Origin: Shinisaurus crocodilurus
Lineage: Eukaryota; Chordata; Lepidosauria; Squamata; Shinisauridae
DNA: 64,000 nucleotides
Direction: 5' to 3'
NCBI GenBank assembly: GCA_021292165.1
Contig: CM037877.1
Coordinates: 160,599,871 to 160,663,870, forward strand
Made by a program: the position numbers and the translations under genes. The notes below the pieces were generated by a model. The model worked only from the letters and a program-made list of their open reading frames with translations, ran no database searches and was not told the origin of the DNA. The first letter of the stretch is position 1; each line of letters starts with the position of its first letter. Shown here in pieces: positions 11,100-22,429 of the stretch.

Positions 11100-11633
11100 G
11101 CAAAAAAAAGTGGGGGGGGGAGGGGAAAAAGGGACATGCATTGCCAAAAAAGAGGACAAAAGAGGACACTGATTTGTATAAAAATTACATATGCTAATTT
11201 ATAAATACAGTACAGAGGAAAATTAGGAATAGTTATGATGCTTTAAATAGAAATACAGTGCATTTCACCATAGCATGAAAGGCTGTGATCAGGTGACCAG
11301 TGTGTCTTGCTTAGTCTGCTATCCAGGTGCTGTTGATGGGTAACTTCAAGGCCCAGCTCTTTGTTCTGATGGTTCTATCTTTAAACCAGACTTGGACTGG
11401 ACAGCCCTTCAGATAGAAAATGCTCTCAAATAGTGGATGATCCTCTGGCATTCCTCCAACTAGAGGGCTAGCCTCTATAAAAGAGGACACCTGGCCACCC
11501 AAAACCCAACTCTTCTTTCTGATGGTTCTTCATCTTTAAACTGGACTTGGACCTTCAAACAGAGGACACATTCAAAAATAGAAGACAGTCCTCTGCAGCC
11601 CTTCAAATAGAAAGATGACACATGGCCACCCTA
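11100..11633 (-). mobile_element. TAGGGTGG-family TIR element with a duplicated terminus
   Basis: In minus orientation it begins at the CACCCTA end at 11633. Two successive terminal segments are present (11504-11633 and 11370-11503), each with the GGTTCT..CTTTAAAC..GGACTTGGA, GAGGACA and GGCCACCC words, so the terminus is tandemly repeated. The far end near 11100-11170 has the GAGGACAAAAGAGGACA word. The distal TIR is not clear. Confidence 0.55.
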
Positions 11634-11639
11634 AGCAAA

Positions 11640-12972
11640 CAGAACTCAAGGGAGCCCTGCTGGAGTCCTGCCTAAGCCTGAATTGTTTGGAAGTGTTGGA
11701 TTCTTTGGATAGCCTGGAGCAAGTGACTGTCACTCAGCTTCAGCCTTCCCTGGATAAAACGGAGCAAATTGCGATGTAAAAAATGTGCCTGTTGTGATGG
11801 CGAACAAGCTAAAAGTTTGTAAGGACACTCCTCACATCAAAAGTGCTTCATACCAGATTAATAATGCACTATGTTCACTGCATTTCTGGTGACGGCAGCT
11901 CAACCACTTCCATCAGAGCTGCTATTATATTTTTAATTGATTTCTAGCAGCTCATTCTGAATCCTTCACTCAAACACATCCATATTTTTTTTTGGCAAAG
12001 CGATTGTCTTTGTACAGATCTTGGTAGATGTTAACAATACACTCAAATTCAGCTGTTGATTGATGTGTGTATTGATAGTGTGTAAGTTCCTTGGTGTTAG
12101 GAACCAGGGTGTACTGCTTAGTGTTTTACATTGGGCCTCACGATGACAGGAGGCATGTAATATTCTCTCTGGGATATGTAAGTACCCATCTCCTGGATAA
12201 ATAATTTAAGAAATTGTTGGGAAATCATACCCATTATTAGGATCTGTGCTCAACAAGTGCCATTTTCTCTGAATTGTATTTGTATTTTGATAGGTATTGA
12301 TTTTATGAGTAGAAGCGATGAATAATACATTTCATCTTCCTTCACTACTCATCACAATAAGCTCAGAGAAATAATGGAAGAAGGGTTTTTCGTTTAATGG
12401 AAATGCTCCCTTTGAAGACCACAAACGGTCTTCTCCTAAGCGAAGGGTGGGGTGGGGGTGAACTTACAAGAAGGCTGAATGAAATCTGAAGTCCACAGCT
12501 GAAAATCTGAAGCTCAAGTGACTGAAAGCTCTAGTTTGTTCTGTTCTGCGGACAAGAGTGGTGGTCCCTGAGCATAAGGTTCATCAGTGTTTGCCTGTGA
12601 CGTTGCTACACCTGAACTAAAAAGTCAGCATGGTGGCCTTGCTCTGGAGCTCATTTTCTCATTGATTAGCAGAGATGGTGATTGGTGGTAGGTGCGATAG
12701 GGCACCCCCCACCCCTGAATCTGCTGTAATGCTCTAGAAACTGCCGACCTCTAGAAGCAACTGCTGCTAGTCATCAGACCCATGACCTGAGGATATACTC
12801 TCAGAGCACTGTGGGCGCTAATCCTACTGAAAGTTCCCATGCGCCAGCCCTCGGAATGAATTCAGTGGGAGCTGTAGGAGAGCATAAACTTGCACAGCTT
12901 ATACTCATTTCCATGTGCCGTATGGTCAACCTCCATGTGGCTTGCATCCATTATTGGCTAATCATCTCCAAG
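11640..12972. other. No recognised repeat or gene
   Basis: A long stretch without a recognisable transposon or sustained open frame. It is a fair candidate for single-copy sequence. Confidence 0.45.
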
Positions 12973-12981
12973 GCCTTATAT

Positions 12982-13118
12982 CAGTCTTCTCCAGCCTGGT
13001 GCACACTTCAGATGTTTTGGACTACAATTCCCAGGATTCCTGACGATTGGCCATGCTGGCTGTGGTTGATGTGAGTTGAAGTCCAGACATCTGGAGGGCA
13101 CCTGGTCTGGGAAGGCTG
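12982..13118. mobile_element. Palindromic hAT-type MITE with 8-bp TSD
   Basis: TIRs CAGTCTTCTCCAGCCTGGTG and its inverted partner ending GGGAAGGCTG flank arms meeting at GCCATGCTGGCTG. Flanks CCTTATAT (12974-12981) and CCTTATAG (13119-13126) agree at 7 of 8 positions. This is the GGAAGGCTG family, with copies at 10617, 14603, 20195, 33081 and 34587. Confidence 0.75.
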
Positions 13119-13126
13119 CCTTATAG

Positions 13127-13153
13127 TCTTTCTTTCTTTCTTTCTTTCTTTCA
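13127..13153 (+). repeat. (TTTC)n microsatellite
   Basis: Tandem TTTC units directly after the MITE's right TSD. Confidence 0.9.
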
Positions 13154-13934
13154 GATCTGTTCAGTGAATGAACAGACAAGACACACAAATTTGGCAATTG
13201 TGCATATATTCTTGGTGGCTAAATTGAGTGGTTACTAATGCTCATCTTTCTTTCTTATTCGCATGAGAATACAGGTATCCTTGCATACAACCAAACCTCA
13301 GCAAAATACCAAGCATGAACCTAAGTGCATTTGTGTGAAATTTTTCTGAATAGGACATGAAAAGAGGCAAGAGCACCACTGGGCTGGAAGAGCAATTTAG
13401 GAATTCAGACAAATGTTTGCAAACACCAGGTTGCAGCGCCCAGCCAGCTGTAGCTATTATGAAGCGCACGAGATAGTGATTTTTGAAGAAAGGTACATAG
13501 AGCTTTATTTCCCCTCCCAATATGCCATCTCCGATTAGAAGGGGAAATGTGAGCCACCACTGTGCCATACTGTAAATCATGGCATCAAAATGAGCACCAA
13601 AGAGAGAGGGATCTATCTAGGTTGCTGGCTAACTTGACTATCTTTCAGATAGTGAAAGAGTCAAGGAAATTACACGCACACATTGAACTAGTCATTTTTC
13701 AACGGCATAAATACCGTAGGCATTTTTATTTTTTTTGGAAAAAGATACACAGACTCAGCCATAGGGAGAGATTTAAAACTGGCTGATTGTAGTATATCTA
13801 TGCCTTCTTACATTCAGCCAAAGGTCCAAATGAACGAAGAAGGTCAGATTTAAAATGGAGCAATGTCTTGGGGAGCCCTCTGGCTGAATGGTTGGTTGCT
13901 GTCATCCCCTGTGCCTCAGATAATTTGCAGATAA

Positions 13935-14103
13935 TTAGCTGTGTTAGTCTGTTGCAGCAAAAACAACAGAGTCTTGTGGCACCTTAAAGACCCAACACAT
14001 TTATTCTGGCATAAGCTTTTATGGACACTGCCCATGGTCTGATGAAAGCTTATGCCAGAATAAATGTGTTAGGTCTTTAAGGTGCCACAAGACTCTGTTG
14101 TTT
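13935..14103. mobile_element. Long-hairpin repeat, 59-bp arms
   Basis: Arms 13961-14019 and 14045-14103 are reverse complements with one mismatch, separated by about 25 bases. CAGATAA occurs on both sides (13928-13934 and 14104-14110), a likely 7-bp TSD. The arm is the GTCTTGTGGCACCTTAAAGA ... ATAAGCTTT sequence found singly at 9226 and 50838, so this is two head-to-head copies of that repeat. No coding capacity. Confidence 0.7.
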
Positions 14104-14602
14104 CAGATAACTTGGAAATCACCTATTAGAACCTTTCTGATTTGCTGTGTTTTACATTGAAGAGAGACAGAGATAGAGAGACAGAGAAAGAGACAGAACT
14201 AATATTTAGGCACTTCTAATAATGCTTTGAGGATGCATTATTACTCCCTGTCTTCATTTCAGAATGCTTGGCCAGAAGTCAGGATTCCTGCAACAGGGAG
14301 CATTTGTATGCTGAAGGACAAATAATTTAGTATGCATTCTAGTCCTCTGGGTTTTTCTTCTCCTATTTAAATGTTACATGGTAGGCTCCTTTTATGGTGC
14401 ATTTTCCCCTTTGGTGTGTATTTTAAATAATAAAAAATACTCATAAAACTGCCATATATACTGAGTCACACAGTTCAGTATTGGCAGCTCTGACTGGAAG
14501 CAGCTGCCTCACACATATCAGGTGGGGGTGTTTCCAAGCCCTTCTCCCTTAGATCAGATTCAGAGGTACTGAAAATTGTACCTGGATCCTTAACATTTAA
14601 AG

Positions 14603-14722
14603 CAGCCTTTCCTGGCCTGGGCTCCCCAGATATAAAATTCCCATTATCCCCAGCCAGCATGGGTGGAGAGGTTGAGAGCTGTGGTCCAACAATGTTAGGG
14701 AACTCCAGGTTGGGAAATGCTG
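14603..14722. mobile_element. Eroded palindromic MITE (GGAAGGCTG family)
   Basis: It starts CAGCCTTTCCTGGCCTGGG and ends CCAGGTTGGGAAATGCTG. The core CCCCAGCCAGCATGG is present. Flanks match at only 5 of 8 positions. Confidence 0.6.
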
Positions 14723-14829
14723 ATCTGTAGCATGGGGATCAAAGATAAGGCCGTTCCAGTTGTGGTACCCCAGAAAGATGACTTGACACCAAGTTTGGTG
14801 TCTTGCAGCTGGTATGCCACTGGATTTCT

Positions 14830-14975
14830 TTTATTTTTTTATTGGCTGCTCTCTTTGTTTTTATTATGTTGCTTTAAATTATTGTTAGCCACCCTAAGAG
14901 CCTCCAGGCTGAAAAGGAAGATAGAAATTGCTCATAAATAAACAAATATACAAATAAATAAAATAAAGCAGATGC
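14830..14975 (+). mobile_element. LINE 3' tail, truncated
   Basis: The words TTAGCCACCCTAAGAGCC and GGCTGAAAAGGAAGATAGAAA followed by a (AAAT)n tail resemble the better-preserved LINE end at 24428-24664. No coding sequence remains. Confidence 0.45.
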
Positions 14976-15233
14976 TTAGCAATGAGCGTCAGCCCCTCCT
15001 CTAAAGTCCCATGCTTTTCACTTGCAGCAAGAGAAGACTTTTGGACCTGTAAGGAGCACTGAAAGCAATACCTGACTCTTCAGGACCATGTATATTTCTT
15101 AAGATAAGAATTGCTGCTTTCTTCTGATATAATTTCTGCATATATTTAGTTCTGATGATTTTATCATCAGCTGGTTGATAGACTGAAACATGAGGACTGC
15201 TAACCTAGTAGTGAAATTCACAAATGCACATAC

Positions 15234-15238
<5 letters not shown>

Positions 15239-15264
<26 letters not shown>
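15239..15264 (+). repeat. (AT)n microsatellite
   Basis: Uninterrupted AT dinucleotides. Confidence 0.95.
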
Positions 15265-15267
<3 letters not shown>

Positions 15268-15344
15268 CTGTTTCATGAACTTTGAATTCCTTATCATTAA
15301 TCTGAGGAATTCTTCTGGGTGTCCTCTTCAGTAAAACTGCACTA

Positions 15345-15715
15345 GTTTTTTATTTAATGCATTTATTTATTTAATGCATTCATGAATCACCCTCCACCAC
15401 CTGATAGATGCTCAAGGCAATATACAAATCAAATAAAACAATAATAAAACACAAATCATCATGAAATCACAGCATGCATGTGTATGTGTATAGGGAGAGA
15501 GAGAGAATGACATTAATATTAGAGAATGACATTAAATACCATTAATGGAACAACATACTCTTTGCTGCCCATCTGAAGCACAGTGAAGAAAGTGCCAATA
15601 TAACCTCCCTTGGGAGGGTATTCTACAATGAGGGTGCCACTGTTGAAAAGGCCCTGTGTTGAGTCCCCACCAACCTAGCTTCTCTAAGTGGTGGGACATA
15701 TAACAGAACAGTGGT
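15345..15715 (-). mobile_element. L2-like LINE 3' end
   Basis: On the minus strand the 3' tail is (TTTA)-type (15350-15375 region). Minus-strand sequence at 15600-15680 encodes a faint 'AFSTVAPSLWNTLP'-like L2/CR1 C-terminal motif, comparable to the clear one at 36943-37329. Diverged and non-functional. Confidence 0.45.
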
Positions 15716-15721
15716 ATGCCA

Positions 15722-16535
15722 GCCACAACTGGGGATGAACAAATCTGTCAGTTCTGCTTTGTTCTGCAAAACAGCTTTTGAAATCATAAGTTCTTTCAAT
15801 TCGAAATATGAAGAAATTTGCTAATTTTGGTAAATTCTTATAAAAAATGAACCATAATGAAATTCTCACCCATTTGCATCAGCCAAATTCAATAGGTACA
15901 GCTATTCCTAGCCTGGAGAAAACTATGTTGTACCTGCCTGCCACATAGCACATAAAGACTAGGAGCCTGTCAAAAAAACAAAAGAAGAAAAAAAGAGGTG
16001 GAAGCTCGAATTCAGCACCACAAACATGGCTGAACATACAGGAATTCAAAGCCCAAATTTTAACAGCTAAGTTCCCAAAGCCCTGGGCCAGGATGGATGA
16101 ATCTGTCTGTTTTGGTTTCTCCTGCATTTTTTTTTTTAAATCACAAGTTCTTTTTGTCTTGAATATGAGGAATTGTGAATTGTGAGTTCTGCTTGTGTGT
16201 TTCCTATGGGCAGCTTCATATATGAATATGAGGAATTGTGAATTTTGGTAAATTCTTATAAAATTATTTATTTATTTATTTATTATATTTATACCCCGCC
16301 TTTTTTCCTGAAAGGAACCCAAGGCGGTTTACATAATCCTCCTTCTCTCCATTCTATCCTCACAACAACCCTGTGAGGTAGGTTAGGCTGAGAGTAAGTG
16401 ACTGGCCCAAAGTCACCCAGTGAGTTTCATGGCCGAGCGGGGACTAGAACCCAGATCTCCCGAGTCCCAGTCCAACACTCTAACCACTACACCACACTGG
16501 CTCCAAATTAACTGAAACAAAATTCTCACCCAAAC
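15722..16535. repeat. Duplicated dispersed repeat, host of a SINE
   Basis: Two similar segments carry GGTAAATTCTTATAAA followed by an AAATTCTCACCC word (15828-15872 and 16248-16532, the latter split by the SINE). GAATATGAGGAATTGTGAAT occurs at about 16160 and 16224. A related AGTTCTCACCCATCT end lies at 17420. Family unknown. Confidence 0.45.
16267..16504 (-). mobile_element. tRNA-headed SINE
   Basis: On the minus strand the head has a pol III box A-like stretch (GGTGTAGTGGTTAGAGTG) and box B GGTTCTAGTCC. A body follows with CTCACTGGGTGAC and CCTCACAGGGTTGTTGTGAG, then a (AAAT)n tail at the low-coordinate end. AAATTA at 16261-16266 and 16505-16510 is the TSD. A sister copy lies at 45188-45425. 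Confidence 0.85.
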
Positions 16536-16552
16536 CTAGCCACAATCTAAAA

Positions 16553-16687
16553 CAGTGTTCTCCAACCTTGGGTCCCCAGATGTTTTTGGCCTACAACTCC
16601 CAGCATGTCCCAGCCAGCTATGCTAGCTGGGGCATGCTGGGAGTTGTAGGCCAAAAACATCTGGGGACCCAAGGTTGGAGAACACTG
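16553..16687. mobile_element. Near-perfect palindromic hAT-type MITE, perfect 8-bp TSD
   Basis: 135 bp, TIR CAGTGTTCTCCAACCTTGGG. The arms are almost perfect reverse complements meeting at GCTATGCTAGC. ATCTAAAA flanks both sides (16545-16552 and 16688-16695), an exact 8-bp duplication as made by hAT transposases. No coding capacity, so it must be moved in trans. Perfect TSD and arms suggest a young insertion. Confidence 0.9.
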
Positions 16688-16999
16688 ATCTAAAACATTT
16701 ATTTTTCCAAACAGCAACAAAGGTTGCTTCCACATTAGCTTTTCCTCTGGAATTGCCATCCTTCATTCACTCAATTTTGAGAGAGCATCATCCACATGAC
16801 ATTGTGTTCTCAGAGTAATCCCGCTGCATTTTATCAGGCCTGGTTCCTGGTCATATTTTGGGTGATAAAATGCAATCGTGGCACCAGCCTGGCCAGTGTG
16901 GGCAGGCAAAACACTATTAAGGCTTTTCAGAGCAGCCTGTTTTTATTGGTTCCTTCCAATTGACCCAGACTGGAGGATTATCCATGAATAACCTCTGAT

Positions 17000-17425
17000 G
17001 TTTGGATGGGCAAATATGTCAAGCTCGATCTCAATGAGGTTCTTATTTTTCCACCCCAGAGCCTGTTCCAACTTGGGTCACATTCAATTGTGAGCCTTCC
17101 CCCTGCCCCTTGCATGGAAATTTGTACATATTTCTGTGTGCATTGCTCAAAAACTCCATATTGTTTGTATGCATTTCTTAAAAGTATGCATTTTAATGCA
17201 CATTTCTCCACTGAGAAAAGCAGTGTTGTGCGCATTTTTCTTTCTGTGCACATTTCAAAGTTGTGTGATTTTTTTTGGTACACATTTTTCACCCTAAAAT
17301 TCATTGCATGCCTCAGAAATGTATTGATTTGGCCAGCAAAATCCATTCTGTTCTATGTGTAGTCTTGGGAAGTGCAAACTGGGTATTCTCACATTAAAAT
17401 GTGATGTGAACCAAACAAAGTTCTC
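17000..17425. other. Degenerate GCATTTT/CACATTT-rich region
   Basis: Short words such as TGCATTTT, GCGCATTTTTC and GCACATTTC recur every 20-50 bases, as also at 39900-40010. It looks like an old tandem or dispersed repeat. The overlapping 118- and 122-codon frames on opposite strands have no recognisable content. Confidence 0.35.
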
Positions 17426-18574
17426 ACCCATCTCTATAAAAGTTTGCCCTTTGAATAACAGCCTCTGTGAATTCTCTCAGCGTCCATTACTCTTTCCAAG
17501 GGGGATGGGGCTTTCACTACTGTTTTTCTCTCATTTTGTTTTCAAAAAGCAAAATAGTACACCATCTGGCATTTTAAGAAATACAAGCGGGGGGGAAATG
17601 AGAGAAAATCAGTAATTAACCCACCCCCTCGCATTGCAGGAAGAGAAACTGACACTGAACAATTCGGAGAGGATATACAAGGGGTAAATCACTAACTGCC
17701 CCCCCCCACCAGATCAAGAGGAAGAAATAAAATGGGCTGAACCTGCAAACAGGGAGCTTTCAAGTATGACTGGAAAGATCCCTTGCTGAGTGGAATCTCT
17801 AAGTAAGGATAATCGAAGTATCTTGGCCATAGCAATGACTTTGCTGGAAACTAATAGTACTGGAAAAGAAAGCATTGTATTAAGCACTATGTAGAACCTC
17901 CGTTTTAAATCCACTTCCTGCTAACTGTGAAGAAAGAAGCAATGCCTCAGCTAAAGGAACCAAAATAGGAGGCAAGGAAAATTGGGAAAGGTCCATAACT
18001 CAGAGGTAGCAACACATGTTTTGCACACACAAAACCCATGCTTAATCCCTGGCAACTCCAGTTAGAAGGATATCAGGTACCAGGACTGGGAAAGACACCT
18101 TCTCTGAGACTCCACTCCAGGGGAGATGCCACCAGCCAGAGTAGGCAGAATGGGAATAGATTGAAACAGCTCGTATCGGGCAATTTTTCATATGTTCAAA
18201 TACAAACAGGTCATTCTTTGCTTTGAAACCCAGAATGAACAATAGGAAAATTGGTTGGTTTGCTTGCATACTCAGTGCACATCTCCTAAACAGAATAAAA
18301 TGATTTTTTAGTGTGTTTCTGTTTAAAGCTTTCTCCAAAATAACCAGGTAATAAGGTTTTGCTCCCACAGCGTTCAATAGAAGGACAACAGTGGAATTAT
18401 AAGTGGCTATATTTCTATACTGGAATGCACCATGAATTCCAACTATTTTAAATGTGTGCTGTTGACCAGTCTTACCACCTCCACCTTCTGTTGTATAAAT
18501 GTTTGATGTGTTTTTGTTCAATAAGGGTATGTGCTTTTCCCCTTGAAGCACTGAATCAGTCTCTTTTTTTCTGT

Positions 18575-18640
18575 CTTCTTCTTCTTCTTCTTCTTCTTCT
18601 TCTTCTTCTTCTTCTTCTTTTCTCTCCCCCCCCCCCCCCC
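18575..18640 (+). repeat. (CTT)n followed by poly-C
   Basis: About 15 CTT units, a short mixed stretch, then a run of 14-15 C. Confidence 0.95.
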
Positions 18641-19477
18641 AGCTGCACATCATCATGGAAATATCTCATTGTGCTGCTGGAAGAAAAAAAAATGGTGGTG
18701 GACATAACAAATAAGGGAAGGATATATTTCACCATGAAATATTTGCTTTATAGTATAATTGAGGCTTCTATTGCATCTGAATCCTGCATATTTTCTGCAG
18801 AGCATGCCTGGGCTATTGACATACTGTTGGTTTTATAAATCCCAAGATGCATGAATTATTAGTGTCGTTCACCATTTTATATTTCTAGTTCCATAGCCTA
18901 TAGCAACACTTTACTGTTAGCTGTTGGAGACTATAAGGGACCTCTGGCAATGCTAGTTATTGATCAAACGGTGTTCGACGTTTGCCTGCTCAGTAATGCA
19001 AAGATGTGCTAATTCTTTCTGAAACAACATAAAACCCTCAAGTTATTGTGGTTTTGATTTTCTTGTCTTTTTAGTAATGCCAGCCAGGTGGGAAGCCAGA
19101 GTGCTGGCAAACTGTCCATGAAGCTATCCTGCCGCATGTGAAATAAAACTGGCGTCTGAATTCTGAGATTGATGTTGTATTATAGATGCAAAGTACACTA
19201 TGCAGAAATGAAAACAGGCTACGCATTATTAACAAACATGTTGCCCAAAGGAAAGTTATTAATAAGTGATACATTGAGAAGGGGAACGAAAGACTGAATG
19301 CATAATCCACTAAGCATTGCCGCTGGGCAACGTTCATTTATTTTCCGATAGTCAAGCTGAAATGAATGGAGGAGGCTTGGTGGATTGGTCCCAAAGCAGT
19401 AACCATGTTGATTAATTCTTGTGATAATCCTATACTTGTCTTAAAAAAAGAAAGAAAAAACAAGAATGGAAGATTAA

Positions 19478-19508
<31 letters not shown>

Positions 19509-20190
19509 TTCTAATAGCAGGGGGAAAGCATGAGAAATGGATGTATCCTTTTATAAACTAAGGAAATGAAAATGTGTTTAATTCTTATTTGGATCACTTT
19601 GCCAAGAGAGAATAAGAGCATAGGGATTGCGCTTTTAATGTATAAAGCTGGAAGCATTAAAATGATGCCACTAATTAGTGCTTAAGAGCCCTGTCCTGAA
19701 TGCATTTTCAGTTCACGTCATGCTTAAAGGCCTCATCCAGAGACAACTTGAAAATCAGTGAGGGGACACCCTTTGGGATTTTGGATGTAGCTTTTCCAAG
19801 GACCGTACCCAGGGGAACATTTGCAAGCATAGCCCTTGTTTTGCAGGAATTACCCTTTGCTTCAACCTATTGTCTTTCTCCCTTTGGGCAGTATCCAACA
19901 CTACTGCTGTGCTAATGGGAATGACCACTCATGCAATGGGAAACTAGTGTTGGCCAGTGCAACAGGAAAGTAGCTGAAATGACTGCTTCCAGAATGGGAC
20001 AAGTCAGCCGAGCTTGCAGAAGGGAGCTGTAGTTTTGGTTAGTTTCCTGGCTTGCACTAGGAAGTGCCAGCTTTCCAGCTGAAGTAGTGGCCATTCCCTC
20101 AAGTGCAATGCTTAATGCCAGCACTGGATACTGCCCATGGGCTTTGATTCCCCATTTCATCCCAATTTCCCTCCCACTCCCCCTTCTCCT
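18641..20190. other. Repeat-poor block with an (AC)n run
   Basis: Apart from CA repeats at 19477-19505 I recognise no transposon here. A pyrimidine tract plus AG at 19047-19074 resembles a splice acceptor, but no open exon follows. It could include conserved non-coding sequence, which I cannot test. Confidence 0.4.
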
Positions 20191-20194
20191 AGGG

Positions 20195-20324
20195 CAGCCT
20201 TCTCCAACCAGGCAGTGTCCAGATGTTTTGGACTACAATCCACCATGGACCCCAACCATGCTGACTGGGGATGATGGGAGCTGTATTCCAACACATCCAG
20301 TGGGCACCAAGTTGGGGAAGGCTG
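20195..20324. mobile_element. Palindromic MITE (GGAAGGCTG family)
   Basis: TIRs CAGCCTTCTCCAACC and GTTGGGGAAGGCTG, with the inner arms TTTTGGACTACAATCC and GATGGGAGCTGTA. The flanks do not show a matching 8-bp TSD. Confidence 0.7.
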
Positions 20325-20344
20325 TAACAAAGCCAGATCTTCAG

Positions 20345-20650
20345 GCTTTTGTATTTATTTATTTATTTATTTATTTAGTACATTTCTATTCTGTCCAATT
20401 ACTAATGTTCTCTGGGCAGATTACGAACAGCTAAAAAAACTAAAATGCCATTTTAAAACAATTGAAAATATAAAATACAATGCAAATATTTTAAATAATA
20501 AAATACAATATGATGCAAACAATAAGCACACTGATCGATAAAACAGCCATAATAACCTAGAACTGGTGCATAGAGCAGAAGATGCCCTGCATCCCGTTTC
20601 CCACAGTGGCTGTGCCCCCAAACAATTGGCTCTCCTTTATGCGAAAAGGG
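20345..20650 (-). mobile_element. LINE 3' end (L2-like)
   Basis: A (TTTA)n stretch at 20350-20378 marks the 3' end on the minus strand. An A/T-rich 3' UTR follows and the worn C-terminal region lies higher up. Comparable in layout to 36805-37329 but more diverged. Confidence 0.45.
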
Positions 20651-20946
20651 GACTTTAGATGCCATTATTTTAAAATAAAGTGCTGTTGCTGCTGAAAATC
20701 TGTGTAAAAAGTCCTTCTGAGCTCCGGTCCTGTAATTTGCCATGGATGCAGCAGCTCCCATGCACATTCTGCTCTCTTCTGCCTGCACAGGGGCATCCAC
20801 TTTCATGGAGGGAGACCAGGCCTGTCCAAGGAATTTTGGAGCAGCAAATGACCACCCGCCCACCCAAATCAAGGTGCTTCATACATCTAGTCAAGTTATT
20901 TTGGCTCATGAGACAGAAAATCCCATAAACACCTCTCCCCAACCCC

Positions 20947-21134
20947 CAGTGGAGGCTGGTGACTCCAATGTCAGTGTATCCACTCCAGGTTAAGTCCAAA
21001 CTTTAGGAGCTATCCATGGTGCTGAACCCCAGCCCAACCTAGGTTCAGCACCATGGATAGCTCCTTTGAAGTTCATCCTGGCATCTGGAGTGGATACACT
21101 TTCCCACTGACATTGGAGCCACCAGCCAGTGCTG
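20947..21134. mobile_element. Foldback MITE (CAGTGG..CTGGTGACTCC family)
   Basis: The inner arms 21005-21028 and 21042-21065 are perfect 24-bp reverse complements. The outer arms (GACTCCAATGTCAGTG against CACTGACATTGGAG) also pair. A second copy is at 27760-27959. Non-coding. Confidence 0.75.
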
Positions 21135-21610
21135 CCTTAACCCTGGCAATAAAAATAAAAGAATAACAAAGTAACTATTTGCTGCCCTTTTGTGACACCT
21201 AAAATCTGTTGTCCGAGGTGGCTGCTTCACTCTGCTCAATGGTAGGACTGGCCCTGGAGGGAGACGCTCTGATCGTGAACCTGTTTGCTTATGTGGAACC
21301 AGACCCACCTACTGAAGCAAATGAGGTATCCAACACACACAAACACTGGATCTGGGTTCCTCCCTGGATCAGAAACATATGGGAGATGTGAACTGATCTA
21401 GGACCACGTACAGTGGATTATCAAATGAAAGTCTCAGCCCCAATTTAGAACAATAGTGTCTTATGTTTCCTATAAATATGGTATACTTGTCCACAGTTCG
21501 GTTTCTTAGAAGATTGTTTGAATCATGTAGTTACACATCTGATGTGGTTATTATTGGCTAAATAATTTTAGTGTAGTCTAATTTTCATGTGTAGGTGTGT
21601 CGCAAGGGGT

Positions 21611-22268
21611 GTCCTCTCCATTAGAGAGGACATGTCACTTCCCCTTGCTTTCATCCAAAAGGAATGATGTGACAACATAAATACAGCAACTTTAGACTTT
21701 ATTAACCCTTGTTACAGTACAGGATAACTCAAGTCAGTAGTTGTAGGATCAGAATCACTTCTTAGGGATAAAGGAAGTAGCTGCAAGATAGGACAGAATG
21801 TCCCCAGAGTAAAACTGGAAAGTAGCTGCAGGACCCAAGTGATTGCTCACAGAGCGAGGTAAGTAGCTGCAGGACCAGGATGAATACCTATGGGGGCAAT
21901 GTGGGAAAGTATCTGCAGGATGTATCCGGATGAATGCTCATGGAGCAGAGTAAGCATCTGCAGGATCAGGGAGAGTGCCAATGGAGCAATACAGGTATCT
22001 TTTAGTCTTTGTTCCTTTGCTACTTTCTAGCCACTCCTCCCGAACCTCTTTTTCCTGCTTCATCTTTTGTCTCCTCCTGTGCTCCCAGCATTCAGGCTTT
22101 TATCCTGCCCACCTCCTCCTTCTCTCTCAGAGTCCTTGAGTCATTTAAAGAGCCCTTGTCCCAATTCCCTTTCCTTCTGCTTGATTAGTCCTAGCTGTGG
22201 CTGGCTCTTGTTGCTGGCAACTGGGGGAAGATTGGGAGGGGTTGTGCAGTGACCCTCAATGGCTCCTC
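21611..22268 (-). mobile_element. Possible solo LTR with degenerate tandem array
   Basis: CAAGGGGT occurs at 21603-21610 and 22269-22276, which could be a TSD or could include a terminal base. Read on the minus strand the segment starts TGAGGAGCC and has AATAAA at 21703-21698, about 90 bases before its end. Six degenerate units of about 40-46 bp, each with an AGTAGCTGCAGGA-like word, occupy 21737-22000, upstream of the signal in that orientation. No viral genes are present. Confidence 0.35.
21735..22000 (+). repeat. Degenerate ~43-bp tandem repeat, 6 units
   Basis: AGTAGCTG-like starts at 21737, 21777, 21821, 21862, 21908 and 21953, that is spacings of 40-46 bases, followed by GCAGGA and a GGAGCAGAGTA-type segment. 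Confidence 0.7.
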
Positions 22269-22429
22269 ACAAGGGGTACTTGTAACACACTTCTTTGCCA
22301 AGATCCAGCAAAGAAGATGAGCATTCAGATGCTCTTCCAGTTCCCTCTGAGGAGGACTAGAATGTGCATTCCCACCTGTGGCCATTCTCAGAAGTAACAC
22401 TGCATGATTACAGCTGGATCTGGGAAATA

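Noticed and set aside
18042..18656. 204-codon minus-strand frame with a poly-glutamate run
   Set aside because: The glutamate tract is simply the (CTT)n microsatellite read in reverse. The rest shows no domain.
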